From Branchipolynoe longqiensis (Eukaryota > Annelida > Polychaeta > Phyllodocida > Polynoidae): a DNA stretch of 64,000 bases. Made by a program: the position numbers and the translations under genes. The notes under the pieces are model-generated. The model had not been told where the DNA came from and did no database searches. It saw only the letters and a program-made list of their open reading frames with translations. Position 1 is the stretch's first letter. Each line of letters begins with the position of its first letter. The stretch is taken from the NCBI GenBank assembly GCA_030323885.1, contig CM059186.1, forward strand, positions 29,311,005 through 29,375,004, written 5' to 3'. Below, in pieces: positions 10,656 to 21,368 of this stretch.

Positions 10656-11132
10656 GCGGACCAGATTGGATGGCCGAATGAGTTGATAGTCTGCCTGTCC
10701 ACTTATGGTAGATCCCAGGTAGAACCCTGGTAGAACCCTGGTAGAACCCTGGTAGAACCCTGGTAGAACCCTAGTAGAATCCTGATAGAACCCTGGTAGA
10801 ACCCCTGGCAGAACCCTGGTAGAACCCTGGTAGAACCCTGGTAGAACCCTGGTAGAACCCTACCCTGGTAGAACCCTGGTAGAACCCTGGTAGAACCCTG
10901 GTCGAGTCAAACCAATGACTTACAAATTGACACTTGAAAGCATCTGGCCGCAAGCACCATGGCCTGATATCGCACTCAGTCACATTATCCTGACACTGAA
11001 CAAACCAGTCCTTGTCCTATCCTAATAATGCCGAGCGGCTGTCTAGGAAAGGACAAGTATCAATTTGTAGGTCATTGGCTTGACTCTACCAGGGTTCGAA
11101 CGCGTGGGTTCGAATCCCACGATTTACCAACA
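10656..11132. mobile_element. SINE-A chimera with an expanded 11-bp array
   Basis: A plus-strand head (accagattggatggccgaat) runs into an 11-bp array, then gtcgagtcaaaccaatgact resumes the same SINE. From about 10935 the sequence switches to a minus-strand SINE-A body and head (caccatggcctgatatcgca to cccacgatttaccaa). The result is a head-to-head pair. Confidence 0.8.
10713..10905 (+). repeat. 11-bp minisatellite (gtagaaccctg) inside SINE-A
   Basis: About 17 units of gtagaaccctg, with occasional cta, atc and gca variants. The unit equals the B-box neighbourhood of SINE-A, where full copies have one gttcgaaccctggtcgag. It therefore looks like a slippage expansion of that piece. Confidence 0.9.
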
Positions 11133-11596
11133 ACTTAATAAGGAAGAACCCCCTTCCTCACCCCCCCCCCCCCCCACACACACACCCTGGTAAATGTGTC
11201 CGTTGAGGTCAGTATGCCCGTGAGCTGCTCCTGGTGAAGGTGCTTTCGGGGGGAAAAATGTTATTTAAAAAAAAGAAATGTCCATGAAGCCGATCACATC
11301 GCTGAAGAGCGACTCTATATTCAAAACGGTATACCATGCGATTCGACCAATAGTTGCTGTGGTTCCCACTAGGTGGCGTGGCGAGCACCATAGACGGCCG
11401 TAAAGCTATGGCGATAGATGCAAAAACAACCCCAAAAAACATTACCACCTCCGACTCATACAGTCGCACTTGTCTAGTTCATAAACTTGCCACTAGAGGG
11501 CCTCACCTGTAAAGCTACATAGATAACATCACCCACGTCCGTTGCCTAGTTACTCTTCCTGAAACACGTTTCAGACGCACAATAGCGAACGTAGTT
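11133..11596. other. unassigned DNA
   Basis: Contains a C run at 11160-11175 followed by a short CA run. No gene or repeat family is recognised in the rest. Confidence 0.35.
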
Positions 11597-11597
11597 T

Positions 11598-11950
11598 GTT
11601 TGTTTGCTGTTGTTTTACATCCTAGCAACATCTAAGGTCATATCAGGACGGGTACCGACTTGTGACAGTGCACACTCATGGTGACTTTATAGTGCTGCCC
11701 CACTGCGTGACCAGGCCACCAGCACCATGGCCCGATCAGTCACTCAGTCACATTATCCTGACACTGAACCAGCCAGTCCTTGCCCAATACTAATAATGCC
11801 AAGCGCCAGGCTATGAAGTGACAAGTATACATTTTTAAGTCATTGGTTTGACTCGACCAGGGTTCGAACCCACAAACTCATGGGTTCGGATACCCCGATC
11901 TCCCAAAACAGTAGCCGGAAGTTCAACTTATTCAGCAACCCTGTCTGGTC
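11598..11950 (-). mobile_element. SINE-A, full length
   Basis: The tail (gtttgtttgctgttgtttta), body (tgacagtgcacactcatggt) and head (complement of accagacagggttgctgaat) are all present. Box B is doubled, with aacccacaaactcatgggtt. Confidence 0.85.
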
Positions 11951-12021
11951 ACATAGAACATAAATATATCCATGGGATCTGCACGCAATACTTCAATAAG
12001 CGAGCCCCTGTCATGTGTGGG

Positions 12022-12205
12022 TTGCATAGTCCAATGGCTTTCAAATTTGTTCCTCCTTTTTGAGATAAATATATTAGGTTGACCATTATAACCTGGTATT
12101 CAATATTCCGGAGTAACTTCGATGAAAAGTGGCTAGATTTGGAGTAATTTGAACTGAAAGAACACGATATAATTTCGGCAAGCTTGCCAAAAGTCCTGTA
12201 GCTAT
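12022..12205. mobile_element. TIR family F, left half
   Basis: gttgcatagtccaatggctt, gagataaatatattaggttg and gcaagcttgccaaaa match the left half of full family F copies. The right half is missing. Confidence 0.65.
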
Positions 12206-12439
12206 GCCCCAGATTGACATCTCACGATGGTCACGTATGTGAGTTGACCTAGTAATGTGTAGGTAGTCTGGTCCCCTATCATTGTGTACTGGCCAAGTCA
12301 GGTTCATCCACCTAGTAAGTGTCATCTGCCCCCCCCCCCTTGTTCCCTCACACACACTGTGCCCAGTGATTGTGTGGGTGTGTGTTGGTGGTGAGGGGAC
12401 GGTTGACTGTATGTGGTGTGTATCCAATTAGCACACTCC
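12206..12439. other. unassigned DNA
   Basis: Short GT-rich and C-run patches only (12329-12340 is a C run). Confidence 0.3.
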
Positions 12440-13185
12440 CTGGGCCTATATGTATGAATCAATTTTTAACCCGACCAGGGTTAAAGCAGGGTGCCGGGTT
12501 ATCTAACCACGGGGTTCCAAATGTGTCACGGGGGATGTATGAGACCAAAGCGCGCGTGGGTTAGCTAACGTTTCAGTTATTTATAGATTTGGGAAATCCC
12601 TCTGCGTTTGTAGCCATATATTAGGTTCAAATATATTAAATGCGATCATATTTAACAGAATTACATACGCAATAAGTGAAATTTGATCAATTTAACCCTA
12701 AATTCGAAGCGTTATTAAGGCTACCGCCCCATTGGCGGCGATATTATTATTAATAGTTATATTTTCGAATCAACGAAAGTAAAGTAAACAAATCGCCGCC
12801 GCCGCCACATCGACATCGCTTTCCATACTGGTGGCAGCGGCGGTTTGTTTACTGTACGTTCGTTGATTCGAAAATATAACTATTGATATCACCGCCAATG
12901 CGGCGGTAGCCTTAATAACGCTTCGAATTTAGGGTTAAATTGATCAAATTTCACTTATTGCGTATGTAATTCTGTTAAATATGGTCACATTGAATAGATT
13001 TGGCCATCATCGGTTCCTAACCCCACCTTTAACCCTGGTTTCGCTTGGGTTTAGTGCAGGCGACTTTACGCTCGCCGAGTTAGTTTAACCCCGACACATA
13101 CATACGCATTTTTCGCCGCTAACCTGGGAAATCCACACGACGCAGGGTTACAACCGCTAACCCGGACACATACATATAGGCCCAG
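12440..13185. mobile_element. TIR element with perfect 17-bp ends and a long internal hairpin
   Basis: Ends ctgggcctatatgtatg (12440-12456) and catacatataggcccag (13169-13185) are exact inverted copies. Sub-terminal DNA has gggttagct and cgccgctaacctggg words. A separate long palindrome occupies 12628-13005. There is no coding capacity. Confidence 0.85.
12628..13005. mobile_element. long hairpin (about 170-bp arms), probable nested MITE
   Basis: The left arm (aacagaattacatacgcaat through attttcgaatcaacgaaag to gccgccgcc) pairs with the right arm (ggcggtttgtttact, gttgattcgaaaatataact, gttaaattgatcaaatttca). The loop is only about 35 nt around 12805-12835. The arms are nearly complementary over most of their length. 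Confidence 0.88.
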
Positions 13186-13534
13186 AACTATCCACTGTGG
13201 GAGATGATGGGGACTGAGGGGTTGGGGAGGGGTAATTGTGAGGCATGTGTGTGTGCAGGGGTATGTGGAAGGGAGGCTAGAAGCATGTATCAGTGTCAGA
13301 GTGAGTGTGTGTGTGGGGGGGGGGGCGTTCTGGGGGAGTGGGTTAGCACCCAGCTGTGGATGGTTGGGTGCGGTGCCATCAAACTCCCAGTATATGGCCT
13401 GGAACCTGACTAAAGCCATATATGTTATTGGGAATTAGGGAAATACTATTCCGGTCACAAGATTTATGTAATTGGTTAACAGCCTCCCTGTCTAGTAGAT
13501 GTCCACATGGATGAATGATGTAGTAAATTCACTG
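13186..13534. other. unassigned DNA with a GT/G-rich patch
   Basis: 13205-13345 is GT- and G-rich and includes a g run at 13315-13325. No gene is visible. Confidence 0.35.
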
Positions 13535-13559
13535 ATTATTCTGTATATGCTGTCCCAAA

Positions 13560-13672
13560 TCATTAGTTAATGTACCAATCACTAAGTTAGATATATAGAA
13601 TTAAATGTAGGTAAGTGCTTTAGTTTTGGAAAATATATATTTCATCGGACCATGCAACTTTAAGGTTCAACT
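13560..13672. mobile_element. TIR family F, right end
   Basis: tagatatatagaattaaatg, gttttggaaaatata and catcggaccatgcaacttta match the right end of family F. Confidence 0.7.
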
Positions 13673-13735
13673 TGCCTTTATAGCGATATAGCGAATGGTA
13701 GACAGGAAGTGTGAACACTTATTTGTCTCTCTTTT

Positions 13736-14052
13736 TGTTTTGTTGGTACATTAGTTGTCCCAAGCAGGGGAAATCCCAGTCACAGACGACTGGTCTTCCC
13801 CACTCCAGTGCTGGTCGATAGAAAGCCCGAGCCTACACTTTTACCGACCCAAGGGATTTTTAACCTCCCACACCACATAGACATGGGATGAGAGCAACCG
13901 GCCTTTGATGACGCTGTAAGTTATACACAGCGGTGGAAATCCAAATTGGCAGAGCTGGGAGCACGGGGGAAACGAACCGCCGACCCTCAGATTAGGAGTC
14001 TGACCTAGAAAAAAGTCAGACACTCTAACCACTCCGCCACAGAGAACGCCTT
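13736..14052 (-). mobile_element. SINE-B head and body joined to tail-C
   Basis: The minus-strand head has ctctgtggcggagtggttag and ggactcctaatctg-like arms, and the body has cccttgggtcggtaaaag. At about 13813 the usual SINE-B 3' end is replaced by a block (gcaggggaaatcccagtcac, gacgactggtcttcc) that also ends some SINE-A copies (56085, 57283). Confidence 0.8.
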
Positions 14053-14107
14053 TGTTCCAATTTATTGTCCATCTTATGATATATGACACTGACTCCATTG
14101 GAGCTCA

Positions 14108-14256
14108 GACTCCGCCCGTGTGGAAGGTCAGGATTTTGATTCCCGTTCAATTCAAACCCATGATTTACAAAATTGATATTTGTTGCTACCTAGCCTTGTG
14201 CCTGGTATTACTAGGATAAGGCAAGGACCGGTTTACTCAGTATCAGGATAATCTGG
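14108..14256 (+). mobile_element. SINE-A fragment (head to mid-body)
   Basis: gattcccgttcaattcaaac, caaaattgatatttgttgct and ggataaggcaaggaccggtt match SINE-A from box B into the body. The copy is strongly diverged and lacks a tail. Confidence 0.6.
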
Positions 14257-14320
14257 AAAATAAGGAAATAGGGAAAATAAGGAAAACAAGGAAATACTTG
14301 AATGAACAGGACTGCCCTCT

Positions 14321-14425
14321 ATGGAAGATCTTCTGATCAAAAAGAATCTCCGGTGGACTGGACACCTCATGAGGATGTCATCAGACATGCTCTACTCTCA
14401 GCTTATCGACCTAACGGCACAGAAT
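14321..14425 (+). pseudogene. LINE ORF2 C-terminal scrap
   Basis: The short reading LIKKNLRWTGHLMRMSSD resembles the KRRLRWxGHvxRMpdDR motif near the C-terminus of many animal LINE reverse transcriptases. Only about 30 residues are recognisable before the sequence becomes unrelated. No catalytic domain is here. Confidence is limited because the match is short. Confidence 0.45.
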
Positions 14426-14439
14426 CGCGTCATTACCAA

Positions 14440-14640
14440 TAGTTGTTTTTTTGTTGTTGTTTTTTTTGGTAAAGTATTTATTCATCTGAATATGACATTT
14501 ATCAGCGCCGAAGCACTGGTCTTCCGGCCATCTTACTATTGGAGTTGACATTCTAAACAATCTAAGTTTGGTCAGTGCTCTAATAGTTGGCAGTATTAAC
14601 GAGCGATATAATGCGATGTAAAGCCCCATTCGAAGCCCAA
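14440..14640 (-). repeat. dispersed repeat D, copy 1
   Basis: A T-rich start (read as an A tail on the minus strand) is followed by gtatttattcatctgaatat and gccgaagcactggtcttcc. The latter recurs at about 29290-29380, so this is a retroposon 3' end of unknown family. Confidence 0.6.
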
Positions 14641-14754
14641 TTATCGCCACCATCACGACATGCCGCCAACCGGCGGAGATAGACGTTTCCCCAACCGGAA
14701 GGGCAACACAGGCCGGCTTCATTGGTCCGGTCGTACACCACAGCGTGAAGGGTG

Positions 14755-15120
14755 AGAGAGGTAGGAGGGAGGGGTGAGAGGGGGTGGGAGGGAGTGATGA
14801 GAAGGGGTGAGATGGAGGGGTGAGAGGGGGGTTGGAGGAAGGGGTGAGTGCTGGTAGGAGGGAGGGGTGAGTGCTGGTGGGAGGGAAGGGTGAAATGGGT
14901 GGTAGGGGGTGAGTGGTGGTGGGAGGGAGGGGTGAGAGGGGGTGGGAGGGCATGGGAGGGAGGGGTGAGAGGGGGTGGGATTGAGTGGGAAGGCGTAGGA
15001 AGGAGGATGTGAGAGGGGCTGGGAAGGAGGGGTGAGAGGGGAGTGGGCGGGAGTTGGAACGAGTGGATGGGAGGGAGGAGGTGGAGAGGTGGGAGTGTGA
15101 AGGGGTGCGCGTGGGCAAGT
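14755..15120 (+). repeat. G-rich minisatellite
   Basis: Imperfect units of the type gggagggaggggtgagaggg, with one strand almost purely purine. Runs of GGG/GGGG make G-quadruplex formation plausible. The long minus-strand open frame across it is proline/serine low complexity and is not called as a gene. Confidence 0.8.
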
Positions 15121-15600
15121 ATATGTAATCTACGATAGAGCGGCTTGGATACAGTAGATGCAGAAGAGGGAGAGTGGAAGGAGTGTGGTTGAGGAAGGTT
15201 GAATAAACTACATTACAGGTAGGGTATGTGGACAAGTCTAGCTAGCCTACATTAGAGAGGTTTGAGTCCCGTAGAGGTTGATGTGGGAAAGAAAAGAGAG
15301 GGTGGGTGGCCAAGTGTACGCAAGGCATATCAGTGCGTTGTGAGTAAAGGATAGGCTGGGGAAGGAGAGAGGAGGGTGTGTGAGCGGATGTAAATAAGCC
15401 AGTGGAGAGCGAGGTGGGGCACAGTTAGAAGGTGGGGGAGGAGGGAGGCGAGGGTGGGTGGGTGGGAGGGGGCGGTGTTGGGGGTACATTAGATGCTGAA
15501 AGTGGTGGCGGGGGAGAGCGGGTCTACTCGTTAAATGAAGCGGTGTCGCTGTGAGGTTGCTGCACACTAGGATTGCTAGTCACGGACTGCGACACACATG
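15121..15600. other. purine-rich DNA, no gene recognised
   Basis: Continues the G-rich bias with words such as ggtgggtgggtgggaggggg near 15450-15475. The open frame is low complexity. Confidence 0.4.
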
Positions 15601-15604
15601 GAGG

Positions 15605-16430
15605 GAGGAGTGATGGTGGTGGTGGTGTTGGTGGTGGTGTGGTTGTACTGATGGTGGTATTGGTGGTACTGTTGGTGGTGATGGGGTGGTGGTGGTTTGT
15701 TTGTTGTTGTTCTACGTCCTAGCAACATCTAAGGTCATATCAGGACGGGTACCAACTTGTGACAGTGCGCACTCATGGCGACTTTATAGGGCTGTCCCAC
15801 TGGGAAACCAAGCCGCTGGCACCATTACCTGATATCCCACTCAGTCACATTATCCTGACACCAGTCCTTGTCCTATCCTAATAATACCGAGTGCCTGGCT
15901 AGGAAACAACAAGTATCAATTGTAAAGTCATTGGTTTGACTCGACCAGGGTTCGAACCCACGACCCCACGATCTACCAGCATGGGAGACGGACGCTCTAA
16001 CTCATTCGGACATCCCCGTCTCGTCTGGGTGGTGGTGGTGATGGTGGTGGTACTGGTGGTGGTGGTACTGGTGGTGGTACTTGTGATAGTGGTGTTGATG
16101 GTGGTGGTTTTAGTGGTGCTCTTGGTCGTGGTGTTGGTGCTGGTCCTGGTGGTGGTACTGGTTGTGCTGGTGGTGGTGGTGGTGGTGCTGGTGCTGGTGG
16201 TAGTGGTACTGGTTGTGATAGTGCTGGTGATGGTGCTGGTGGCACTGGTTTTGCTGGTAACTGTGGTGGTTGTGCTAGTGGTGGTGGTGGTTGTGCTAGT
16301 GGTGGTGGTGGTGATGGTGCTGGTGCTGGTGGTACCGGTGGTGCTGGTTGTGATGGTGCTGGTGGTGCTGGTGGTGCTGGTGGTGCTGGTGGTGCTGGTG
16401 GTGCCGGTTCTGCTGGTGCTGGACCTATTA
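15605..16430 (+). repeat. TGG / GGTGGTGCT array, split by SINE-A
   Basis: TGG-type triplets at 15605-15700 and GGTGGTGCT or GGTGGTACTGGT units at 16026-16430 are parts of one array. SINE-A at 15700-16025 separates them. Stop-free in several frames, so the long frames are not genes. Confidence 0.85.
15700..16026 (-). mobile_element. SINE-A, full length, inside the TGG array
   Basis: Tail gtttgtttgttgttgttcta, body gacagtgcgcactcatggcg, box B gggttcgaacccacgacccc and head complement of gacggggatgtccgaatgag. Both sides are TGG repeat. Confidence 0.9.
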
Positions 16431-16439
16431 GTGCGCTGA

Positions 16440-17095
16440 CGGATCACCGGCACTCACAATGAATGACGTCACATTCGTCATGTTGCCATGGTAAAGCAGC
16501 CGGACACAATTACATCATGTGCAGCTTATTCCGTGGCGGATTGGTCGTATGTCCGGGGCGCGGGGGTGGGTGAGGGTGGGGGTGGGTGTGGTGACAATCG
16601 AGGGGGGAAGAGTAGAGGGATAGAGAGAAGAAGATAGATTGGTACAGATTTCCTCTGTCTATACCTCAGGGTAGAAATGCACAAAGCATCAACGGTGTTA
16701 GAAATGTGAATCCAAGTTATCATCCAAATCATATATTCTGTGAGGGAGTGGTACAGGCATGAGGCAGAGCCAGGATATGTGAATAGGCCAGGTGGCAGCA
16801 CCAGATGAGGAGGAGGCCTGACCAGTCCCTTGAGTAGATGAGTGTCATTAGTTGTGTAGTGTCATTCTGCTGCCAACTAGAGACATAGTTCATGGTTAAT
16901 CAGTTTATGGATAATTTTACTCGTATAATTGCTTATGCAGCACATATATATCATAGTTCTATATAATCTTCCGAGCGAGTAGAGACCAAAGCCCCCTGCA
17001 GAAGGTCGAGAGGTGCATTCTGAAACCCACCCCGACCCCTGAGAGGGTGGAGGGGAGAGTGTAACCCACTCCAGATCTCATTAGCATTACACTCG
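16440..17095. other. unassigned DNA
   Basis: No supported feature. A G-rich patch lies at 16553-16612. Confidence 0.35.
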
Positions 17096-17097
17096 AT

Positions 17098-17262
17098 AAC
17101 TGGTTTATCTCTATCCATAATATATGATGCGTAGCGGTGGGAATTATTGTCATTATATACTTTACTGTCGTAGCGATTATTCTATGTTCGGCTTCCTCCA
17201 CACCATTTGGGACCGGTGGCGCCACCATTGGTCCCCCCACCCCCAACGAGCGTGGGAAACCT
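17098..17262. repeat. dispersed repeat E, copy 1
   Basis: Shares ggtggcgccacca, atgcgt-like and TATA-rich parts with 18276-18460, 45955-46120 and 53165-53345. The family is not recognised. Confidence 0.45.
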
Positions 17263-17275
17263 ACACAACACTGCT

Positions 17276-17280
<5 letters not shown>

Positions 17281-17324
<44 letters not shown>

Positions 17325-17352
17325 TATGTATATATATATATATATATATAAA
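17281..17352. repeat. (TA)n microsatellite
   Basis: About 35 TA dinucleotides, interrupted once by catattatg. Confidence 0.95.
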
Positions 17353-18275
17353 CACTGGACGTAAATATATGAACACATTACAAAAAGACTGCAAGAATTA
17401 TACTGCGAATAAATATAAAGACACTATTGACAATATTACATATTATATATTAATTTTATTATTAGGCTGAATGGAGTACCGACCCGCGTAGTGTTAGTCT
17501 AGGTACAATAACGGCCGTAGGTGGCGCTACTGTCGGTTGTACCAACGATTCTATTGCACAGCGGATAGTCAAATCCTTGTTTGGTGCGTCGAAGTCAATA
17601 GCTAGCCAGACGACAACTAACCATTTGTATTAAAAGTTGCTCCCAAACTAAAGCAAAGTAAAATGATAGTGACTAATATAATATAGTAATTTTAGGAATA
17701 TTACCGACACAAACAAAACAATGGATTGTACTAAGTTAACGGCCTGTCCACACTCCGCACTATGGAATGTCGTTGTAGTACACCATGCATACTTTCGTAT
17801 GCGTCTTGAAATGCGAAATATAAATACATTATATTAATATTATTAACGGAGTGCCTTGCGTCTCGTCCACCGAACGCGCCTATCACCCGAACCGCTGATG
17901 GCACCGGCTTGGGCGACTTGGGTTTGCACGAAGGGTGGCAAACCCACCACGAGTAGCTGCCAAGCTGGCACGAGCACCACTATCCCTATCACTCCCATTG
18001 GAAATTTTGACCAAAAGGAATACACGGTAGGCTAGAAATGTTGGCCAGCCAGAGTTAACATTCTCAACCAAATAATTGTGTCTGTGTTATGTATCACGGC
18101 ATGTCAAATAATACACTTGAGTGAGTGATGGTGATGTTATGGCCTGTTGGCTACACAAGGCCTCATTCATGGTGGGGAAGCATTTGCATATTGATTTCGC
18201 TGATGTCATGTTTATTAAACAGTATTGATTCTGCTAGTGGATAAGGCCAGTGATTGAGTAGTTTATCCATTAATC
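17353..18275. other. unassigned DNA
   Basis: No recognised gene. A denser GC patch at 17845-18005 has open minus-strand frames of about 60 codons without recognisable motifs. Confidence 0.35.
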
Positions 18276-18530
18276 CTACGGTGCGACTGACACTTGTCCA
18301 CATCCGGTGGATGAGAGGTGGGTCAGCCGCTGGTGGCGCCACCAGTTAAGTGTGGAGTCTACTCCATAACAATATCAATAGCATCAGTAATATCATGTAA
18401 TATCAATAATTACAACAATTTCCTTTCGTATTTTTATAATGCGTTATATATCCTATGTATCATCATCAATGGGTGCCGTCTTCTCGAAGAAGGTTGGCTG
18501 CAATGGACCTCCATCTCTTCCTATGTATCC
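18276..18530. repeat. dispersed repeat E, copy 2
   Basis: Includes gacacttgtccacatc, ggtgggtcagcc, tggtggcgccaccag, agtgtggagtc and ataatgcgttatatatcc. These words recur, in the same or opposite order, at 53165-53345. Confidence 0.5.
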
Positions 18531-18561
18531 TATGTATATCTTAATATATATATATGTATAT

Positions 18562-18814
18562 GAGACTGTCTCAAAAGGTGCTAAGCAATATGGGACAAAA
18601 CTTTGTCCATTGTAACGATCAAGATACTATCCGCTTATGCAATTGCTCCGGATAAACTGATTTGTTTTTTACATGGTGTTTCATAATCCCAATAGAATAC
18701 ATATTGATTTGAAGCAAATGTCCTTGTGTTTTCAGTGTAACCGTTTCTGTGCTGTTTTGTGTCAATCATTACAATGGACAAACAAAAAGAGTTATCACCT
18801 TTTGAGACAGGCTC
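18562..18814. mobile_element. MITE family M, copy 2
   Basis: Same TIRs and body as 3619-3873, with only scattered differences and small indels. Flanked by tatat on both sides. Confidence 0.88.
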
Positions 18815-19340
18815 ATATATTTTCAATTTACAGTATAGTATATATATCTGTATTATCTATATTACTACATATTGATATTCATAAATATATTTAAATAGAT
18901 TGCAAAGAAAGTAAATATGTTGGGTATCCACTTCTCATGTGGCTGCTTTCAGGGAGGGGAGGGTGTACAAAAATCCCAGCTGAGTCAAACCCAATCACTT
19001 ATCGTAAAGAGCAGAGCAGGCTTTGGGAAGAGCGAAGCATTTCTGATAGCCGCTCAACGGATAGGAAGGGACATAATTATCGAGAAGGGCGCAGCATGAT
19101 TTGGGAAGGCAGAAGCATTTCTGATGGTGTAAGTGGGGAAGTTCTTGTTGCTACTTAGCGCGTGTTTCTACTTATCCCAACCCTCAGTATTCCTCTGAGG
19201 AGAAGGACAAAGAGCAAGAGTGATTGAAATTTATCTCGCTGAATCATCGAATATATAAGGAAAGAATTTGAAGAGAAGTGATACATAAAAAGCATGACGC
19301 TTCACTTCTATCCTCCGATAAGATCTAGTTAGCATGTGTG
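18815..19340. other. unassigned DNA
   Basis: An AT-rich start, then mixed sequence. Two short words (gcatttctgat) recur near 19038 and 19110, suggesting a small local duplication. No gene is supported. Confidence 0.35.
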
Positions 19341-19344
19341 CTTG

Positions 19345-20093
19345 GTTGGCTTTACATGGGTTTATGACCTAGCAACATCTAAGATTATAATACTAATACT
19401 AATGTGTGGCAGTGCATGACACCTTATAGCAATACCCACTGTGGTACCATGCTGACTGTATTGTGGACCTAATAAGTAATATCTCACCCAGTCATATTAT
19501 TCTGACACTAAACTTGACCTGGTAATGCCGGGCGCCGGGCAAGGTAGTCTTCTTCATCGTGTCCTTCCACCAGTTATCTCAAGGGATTTTCGAGCAGAGG
19601 TATGATCTTTATTCCTGGGACATGTTCTCGGTGGTGGATGGTGGTAGCAGGATTTGCAATCAGATAGCTGATTCCCAGGGCCGCGATGTGGATGCTCCAG
19701 CTGTGGCCTGTTTATCGATAGAAAGCCGGGCATACACTTTTACCGACCCAAGGGATTTTTAACCTCCCACACCACATAGACATGGTATGAGAGCAACCAG
19801 CCTTTGATGATGCTGTAAGTTATACACAGCAGTGGAAATCCAAATTGGCAGAGGTGAGGGCACGGGTAATCGAACCGCCGACCCTCAGGTCAGGCATCCG
19901 ACCTAGAAAAAGTCAGACACTCTAGTCACTCCGCCACAGAGAATGCAAGGTAGTGAAAAGTATGTATTTTTGGAAGTCCTTGCTTTGCTTTGGTCAGAGA
20001 TTTTCCAGCAGTTTCCCATATTATATGGAAAGCGGGGCGGGGCGCAAGCGCCTGCACTATCACTTACTCGGCCATTCCGTTTGGGTTAATGTC
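19345..20093 (-). mobile_element. old SINE-A, split by SINE-B
   Basis: A diverged minus-strand SINE-A (tail 19345-19385, body to 19548) resumes at 19945 and ends in the head complement (ctcggccattccgtttggg) near 20090. The gap is the SINE-B insert. Confidence 0.75.
19539..19954 (-). mobile_element. SINE-B with 10-bp target duplication and a third tail type
   Basis: The insert at 19549-19944 is bounded by gcaaggtagt at 19539-19548 and 19945-19954. Head and body are SINE-B (complement of ctctgtggcggagtgactag). The 3' 150 bp (cttcttcatcgtgtccttcc to ggatgctccagctgtggcc) match neither the usual SINE-B end nor tail-C. Confidence 0.88.
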
Positions 20094-20209
20094 TGTAGAT
20101 GAAATTGTGATCAGACTGGAAAGATTGGTGACAGCAATCATACAAACATTATAGTTACACTACTTCTGCTCGTGTATCCATAATTATAATAATACCCGTT
20201 AGTTGTTGT

Positions 20210-20478
20210 GTGTGCAGAGTGGAGAACGTCGTGCGGGTGTGTGTGGAGAGTGGAGCACAGTAGGCGTCGTGGGGTGGAGAGTGCAGTTGCGTAGGCATTG
20301 AGGGTGGAGAGTGGAGTAAGGTAGGCATTGTGGATGGAGAGTGGAGTAAGGTAGACGTTGTGGATGGAGAGTGGAGTAAGGTAGGCATTGTGGGTGGAGA
20401 GTGAAGAGAGCAGTATGGTAGTTGATGTGAGGTGGTAAGTGGGGGAAGAGTAACCGTTGTGAGGGGAGAGTGGAGAGA
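20210..20478 (+). repeat. 30-bp minisatellite
   Basis: The unit ggagagtggagtaaggtagg plus cattgtggat recurs every 30 bp at about 20306, 20336 and 20366. More diverged units lie on both sides. Confidence 0.85.
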
Positions 20479-20940
20479 ACATCTATAAATAATACCAATC
20501 GGTGGTAAAGTTTTAGTTTTAGGGTCGTTCTGATCATTGCTCCTCTGTTAATCAGCACTAGCAACACGCATCATACTACTCCACTGATGCTTCGCCATGT
20601 ACAGGTTGTTAATAGCATGTTTTTTTTTGTGTCTACCATGCACATTTCATATTTATTTTGATGGTTTCTTTTTACTAACTTTGGTCACTTCGACCAGAGT
20701 GGCATCTATTTTGAGTCATGTAACTGCGAGTGTTGTTAACTCTGCCAACAATATGGTTAACTGCATAATGGTACCAGATGGCGGCACTGTATTGAAATGG
20801 GGCCGTACATGAGTCTGGAATATAACAGAGAACGTAGATATATGCACAGTCTCTGAATCTAGTCAGGGAACGTGAATATATGAAGATCTCTTTTCCAAAA
20901 CCCAATAAGCGCCAATCCAAAAAATGAGTTTGCAATGCCA
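20479..20940. other. unassigned DNA
   Basis: No recognised gene or repeat; short open frames only. Confidence 0.35.
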
Positions 20941-21007
20941 ATGCCATGTTCGTAGATGGGTGTTTATATACATATATATATATATGAACAGCTCTTCATA
21001 TATATGA

Positions 21008-21074
21008 ACAGGATCAATATTGTGCTGAACTGTAAATATATATATAATGACAGTTCAACAAAATATTGGTCCAG
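21008..21074. repeat. 67-bp hairpin around a TA-rich loop
   Basis: ggatcaatattgtgctgaac followed by tgt pairs with acagttcaacaaaatattgg tcc. The loop is aaatatatatataatg. It may be a minimal MITE. Confidence 0.65.
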
Positions 21075-21366
21075 GGATTGATGAGGAGCCTGCCTTTAAC
21101 CCATGAACAGCAAGGGTTAAAGTTTGTATGCGATGCTAACTGCATTCTTGGAGTGCAGGTATGTTGGGAGACGCCCCTAATAAGTCTTCAGACTGCATTG
21201 TCTCTGCGCATGTCATAGCTGGCCTCCGGGAGTCATACTATGGGGACACGTCTCTGCTCCTTCTAATAGTTGTGACATCATCATCAGGAGGGGCTCCAAC
21301 TGTGTGATAACACGCAGCAGACAATGATGGTATTTGTATTCTCATCTTCTAGGTGGCTGCCAGACA
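21075..21366. other. unassigned DNA
   Basis: Nothing recognised. Confidence 0.3.
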
Positions 21367-21368
21367 GG

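Noticed and set aside
14411..15567. Minus-strand Pro/Ser-rich frames of 274 and 106 codons
   Set aside because: They track a G-rich minisatellite and have no non-repetitive domain.
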